Source: Arthrobacter sp. H16F315 (GTDB lineage Bacteria > Actinomycetota > Actinomycetes > Actinomycetales > Micrococcaceae). From it: a DNA stretch of 64,000 bases. Made by a program: the position numbers and the translations under genes. The DNA lies in contig NZ_JAMXSS010000002.1 of the NCBI RefSeq assembly GCF_024124825.1, positions 124,001 through 188,000 of the forward strand, given 5' to 3'. Within the stretch, counting starts at the first letter, position 1; the number at the start of each line of letters is the position of its first letter. The notes under the pieces were generated by a model, which saw nothing but the letters and a program-made list of their open reading frames with translations, was not told the DNA's origin and did no database searches. Positions 61,081-64,000 of this stretch are shown one piece after another.

Positions 61081-62604
61081 ATGGACGCAAGTTTCGTCAA
61101 CATCGCCATCGTGGTGGTGTACCTGGTCGCCATGCTGGCGTTCGGGTGGTGGGGTAAGTCCCGCACCAAAAACAACAGCGACTTCCTGGTGGCCGGCCGC
61201 CGCCTCGGCCCGTTCCTCTACACCGGGACCATGGCCGCCGTCGTTCTCGGTGGCGCCTCAACCGTCGGCGGCGTGGGTCTCGGCTACAAGTTCGGCATCT
61301 CCGGGATGTGGCTCGTGGTCGCGATCGGCGCCGGCGTGCTGCTCCTGAGCCTGCTCTTCGCCAGCACCATCCAGAAGCTCAAGATCTACACGGTTTCCCA
61401 GATGCTGAGCCTGCGGTACGGCAGCCACGCCACCCAGACCTCGGGCATCGTAATGCTCGCCTACACGCTGATGCTGTGCGCAACGTCCACCGGCGCCTAC
61501 GCCACAATTTTTGTTGTGCTCTTCGGCTGGGACCGCGCACTCGCCGTTGCCATTGGCGGCGCAATCGTCCTGGTCTACTCGACGATCGGCGGGATGTGGT
61601 CCATCACCCTGGCCGACCAGGTTCAGTTTGTCATCAAAACAGTCGGTATCTTCTTGCTGATGCTGCCGCTGACCCTCAATGCCGCCGGCGGCTTCGAAGG
61701 GATCCGCAGCCGCGTGGACGCCAGCTTCTTCCAGATCGACGGCATCGGCATCCAGACGATCATCACCTACTTCGTCGTCTATACCCTGGGCCTGCTGATC
61801 GGCCAGGACATCTGGCAGCGGGTGTTCACCGCCAAAACGCCCACGGTCGCACGGTGGGGCGGCGCGACGGCCGGCATCTACTGCATTCTCTACGGTGCCG
61901 CCGGCGCCCTGATCGGCCTGGGCGCGCGCGTTGCCTTGCCGAATATCGACGTCAAGGCCCTCGGCAAGGATGTTGTCTACGCCGAAGTTGCCACTAACCT
62001 GCTTCCGGTCGGCATTGGCGGCCTGGTGCTCGCCGCGGCCGTCGCCGCGATGATGTCCACCGCCTCCGGCGCCCTGATCGCCGCCGCCACAGTGGCCCGG
62101 GCCGACGTCGTACCGTTTGTCGCCGGCTGGTTCGGCAAAACCATCAACACCGATGACACCGAGAACCCCGAGCACGACGTCCGGGCCAACCGCATGTGGG
62201 TCCTGGGCCTCGGCATCGTCGCGATCGTCATCGCCATCGTCACCAAGGACGTCGTCGCGGCGCTCACCATCGCCTATGACATCCTCGTCGGCGGACTCCT
62301 TGTTGCCATCCTCGGCGGACTCGTCTGGAAGCGCGGCACCGGCATTGCCGCGGCTGCCTCCATGGCGGTGGGCTCCGTCATCACACTCGGCACCATGATC
62401 GTGCTGGAAATCAATGCCGAGGTCCCGCTGGACGGCATCTACGCCAACGAACCGATCTACTACGGCCTGGTGGCCTCCGCGGTGGTGTACATCGCGGTGT
62501 CCCTCCTGACCAAACCGACGGATCCCGCGGTCATGGCCAACTGGCACCGCAGGGTCGCCGGCGATGCCGCCGTGGAAGAAAAAGTGCCGGCCGTCACGCA
62601 CTGA
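61081..62604 (+). CDS. Sodium:solute symporter (SSS family)
   Basis: Sodium-coupled uptake carrier of 507 residues with about 13 spans. The SSS signatures are visible: FLVAGRRLGPFLYTGTMAAVVLGGASTVGGVGLGYKFG in the first repeat, YSTIGGMWSITLADQVQFVIKTVG, and VAAMMSTASGALIAAATVARADV with the sodium-site Ser/Thr. GGGAGCCC sits upstream of the ATG. Divergent from the XRE-cupin regulator and with an operator-like palindrome in the promoter, so probably the importer for the compound that the ureohydrolase operon degrades. Confidence 0.94.
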   Translation: MDASFVNIAIVVVYLVAMLAFGWWGKSRTKNNSDFLVAGRRLGPFLYTGTMAAVVLGGASTVGGVGLGYKFGISGMWLVVAIGAGVLLLSLLFASTIQKLKIYTVSQMLSLRYGSHATQTSGIVMLAYTLMLCATSTGAYATIFVVLFGWDRALAVAIGGAIVLVYSTIGGMWSITLADQVQFVIKTVGIFLLMLPLTLNAAGGFEGIRSRVDASFFQIDGIGIQTIITYFVVYTLGLLIGQDIWQRVFTAKTPTVARWGGATAGIYCILYGAAGALIGLGARVALPNIDVKALGKDVVYAEVATNLLPVGIGGLVLAAAVAAMMSTASGALIAAATVARADVVPFVAGWFGKTINTDDTENPEHDVRANRMWVLGLGIVAIVIAIVTKDVVAALTIAYDILVGGLLVAILGGLVWKRGTGIAAAASMAVGSVITLGTMIVLEINAEVPLDGIYANEPIYYGLVASAVVYIAVSLLTKPTDPAVMANWHRRVAGDAAVEEKVPAVTH

Positions 62605-62626
62605 GGTCCTGAGAGCGAGTTAACGT

Positions 62627-62663
62627 TCGACGGCGGCGCTCCCATCCGGGGCGCCGCCGTCGA
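62627..62663. terminator. Hairpin after the symporter gene
   Basis: Arms TCGACGGCGGCGC (62627-62639) and GCGCCGCCGTCGA (62651-62663) pair perfectly with an 11-base loop, 22 bases past the symporter stop and 22 bases past the end of the convergent small gene. It can serve both. Confidence 0.85.
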
Positions 62664-62685
62664 TCGTTGCGGCCGGTGGGAGTCT

Positions 62686-62922
62686 TCAGTCATCGTCCCC
62701 GGGTTCGAGGAATTCCTCCCGGTCCAGGGGCAGCACAGGCTTGTTGTCGGCCAGGAAGTCCTCTTTGTCGAGCGGAACGAGCCGATCCGCCTCTTCCAGG
62801 AGCTCGTCCTCTTCGGTCTCCGTGGCATCGCTGACCGGCGCGTCCTGGGCATAGTCGTAAGCAGGATCGGACTCAAGGGAATCCCGAGCCGGCTGGACTG
62901 AATCTGAGCCGATGTTGTCCAT
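62686..62922 (-). CDS. Small acidic protein of unknown function
   Basis: A 78-residue, very acidic, probably disordered cytoplasmic protein (MDNIGSDSVQPARDSLESDP, then a DAPVSDATETEEDELLEEAD run). The C-terminus holds an internal repeat, VPLDKEDFLADN and LPLDREEFLEPG. No domain I recognise. The ATG has GGAGGG-like sequence (reverse of CCCTCC) about 7 bases upstream, which supports real translation. It is convergent with the symporter gene. Confidence 0.6.
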   Translation of the reverse strand: MDNIGSDSVQPARDSLESDPAYDYAQDAPVSDATETEEDELLEEADRLVPLDKEDFLADNKPVLPLDREEFLEPGDDD

Positions 62923-63181
62923 GAGGCACCCTCCGTGCGATGGGGTGGCGGCAACGGCACCGCCGGGCCGCCCTGGGTCTCATTCGAACACCACGAACGC
63001 GGGCGGTCAAGGGCTCCCATCGAGCCAGCCCGCCGCCCCTGCGAAGGGCCCCGCAGCGACTGCGGTTTTACGGTTTACCGAAACTCCTTTCTGAGGATTA
63101 CCAGCCAAAAATCCGCGGAAATTCGGGGTACGCTGGTTACGCAACGGGGCCGAACCATGCCCTTCGAGCCCAGGAGCTTCC

Positions 63182-64000
63182 GTGTCTCAACACGCCACAT
63201 CTGACCAGTTCAACCCGGAACCCCACCGCCTGAAACCCGGCCAGGGGACCGTTCCGGAGGCGTCCGCGGCGACCCCGAGCGCCGCGGACATCAAGCGGTG
63301 GCGGCAGTACCTCGCCGACGAGCGGGCCGAAGCCGCCGTCTACCGCGATCTGGCCCAGAACCGCAGCGGCGAAGAGCGTGAGATCCTCCTCGCCCTGGCC
63401 GAAGCCGAAGGACGCCACGAGGCCCACTGGCTCCAGCTGCTCGGCGGGAGCGCCGGCCGAGCCCGCTCTGCGTCGCTCCGGAGCCAGTTCCTGGGCTTTT
63501 TGGCCCGCCACTTTGGCTCGGTGTTTGTCCTGGCACTTGCCCAGCGGGCCGAAAGCCGTTCCCCGTATGCCACCGATCCCTCCGCCACACCGGCGATGGT
63601 CGCCGACGAACAGATCCACGAGGAAGTGGTTCGCGGCCTCGCCACCCGGGGCCGCAACCGGCTGGCGGGAACGTTCCGGGCGGCCGTTTTTGGCGCCAAC
63701 GACGGGCTGGTCAGCAACCTTTCCCTGGTAATGGGCATGGCGGCTTCCGGTGTGGCCAGTTCAGTAGTCCTGCTCAGCGGCGTCGCGGGCCTGCTGGCCG
63801 GGGCGCTCTCCATGGGCGCCGGCGAGTACATTTCCGTCCGCTCCCAGCGCGAACTGCTGGCCGCAACCCGCCCCACCCAGATCACCCTGGCCGCTGCACC
63901 CTCGCTGGACATCGAACACAATGAGCTTGTGCTGGTCTACCTGGCGCGAGGCATGTCGCGGGAGGCCGCCGAACACCGCGTGGCCGAGCGGATGGGCTTG
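63182..64000 (+). CDS. VIT1/CCC1-family transporter with ferritin-like N-domain (partial)
   Basis: The start of an iron or manganese transporter, cut by the window end after 273 codons. GTG start (VSQHATSD). Residues about 35-90 form a ferritin/rubrerythrin-like helix pair with DERAEAAVYRDLAQ and LAEAEGRHEAHW, the spaced Glu and His of a di-iron site. The VIT1 part begins TFRAAVFGANDGLVSNLSLVMGMAASG and continues with GLLAGALSMGAGEYISVRSQRE. CCC1/VIT1 proteins export Fe2+ or Mn2+ from the cytoplasm; the ferritin-like domain probably senses or oxidises iron. The 259 bases upstream (62923-63181) show no gene. Confidence 0.92.
   Translation, partial: MSQHATSDQFNPEPHRLKPGQGTVPEASAATPSAADIKRWRQYLADERAEAAVYRDLAQNRSGEEREILLALAEAEGRHEAHWLQLLGGSAGRARSASLRSQFLGFLARHFGSVFVLALAQRAESRSPYATDPSATPAMVADEQIHEEVVRGLATRGRNRLAGTFRAAVFGANDGLVSNLSLVMGMAASGVASSVVLLSGVAGLLAGALSMGAGEYISVRSQRELLAATRPTQITLAAAPSLDIEHNELVLVYLARGMSREAAEHRVAERMGL

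Noticed and set aside
62923..63181. Small open frames upstream of the VIT1-type gene
   Set aside because: Several overlapping short frames with Arg/Pro-rich translations and no ribosome site; treated as non-coding leader.

Overview
The window is GC-rich actinobacterial chromosome, most likely from Arthrobacter, Pseudarthrobacter or a close relative in the Micrococcaceae. The basis is the family mix: an oxalate/formate-type MFS carrier with its tiny companion subunit, an actinobacterial class I xylose isomerase, a DUF6318-type lipoprotein, and many GntR/LacI/ROK-controlled sugar cassettes. I see no phage, transposase, CRISPR array, rRNA or tRNA. It reads as accessory catabolic chromosome with one DNA-defence patch.

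Layout. 0.1-8 kb: a membrane alpha/beta hydrolase, a gamma-glutamyltransferase-like enzyme beside an OFA-family carrier and its 42-residue partner, the RNA-binding factor Tex and a SOUL haem-binding protein. 8.2-11.8 kb: a large RecB-like nuclease/helicase gene broken by two frameshifts. 12.0-20.5 kb: an operon with a triose-phosphate-isomerase-like enzyme, MFS carrier, 41-residue membrane protein, two dehydrogenases, an RpiB-like isomerase, a dihydroxyacetone-kinase-type kinase and a TIM-barrel isomerase, plus a GntR regulator. It is best read as catabolism of a four-carbon sugar or polyol through tetrulose phosphates to erythrose 4-phosphate. 20.5-29.1 kb: a LacI regulator facing a sugar ABC importer, two Gfo/Idh dehydrogenases, a TIM-barrel enzyme and a ThuA protein, resembling a 3-keto-glycoside pathway. 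29.2-36.7 kb: xylose/xylitol genes (Gfo/Idh, xylB, xylA; divergently alditol oxidase, ROK regulator, aldose epimerase). 36.9-42.5 kb: ene-reductase, zinc alcohol dehydrogenase, flavin monooxygenase and a GAF regulator. 42.6-44.9 kb: a secreted protein, a lipoprotein and a flavin-binding-fold protein. 44.9-49.3 kb: Vsr, an unidentified frameshifted gene, McrC and McrB. 49.4-57 kb: thioesterase, a heterodimeric ABC exporter, an MFS drug exporter and its MarR regulator. 57.3-62.6 kb: a thiamine-diphosphate decarboxylase-like enzyme, a ureohydrolase, an XRE-cupin regulator and a sodium/solute symporter, plausibly for guanidino compounds from arginine. The window ends inside a ferritin-like/VIT1 iron or manganese transporter gene.

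A strong caveat runs through the window. At least nine frame breaks are present and nearly all can be repaired by one base in a short G or C run. This looks more like uncorrected sequencing error than nine decayed genes. I list the interrupted genes as pseudogenes but give the function of the repaired reading.

Most interesting points: the tetrulose locus, whose RpiB-like enzyme lacks the ring-opening histidine; a McrC with two of three nuclease residues replaced; a repeat family with a 32-bp period at two convergent gene ends; and palindromic operators that tie regulators to their operons.
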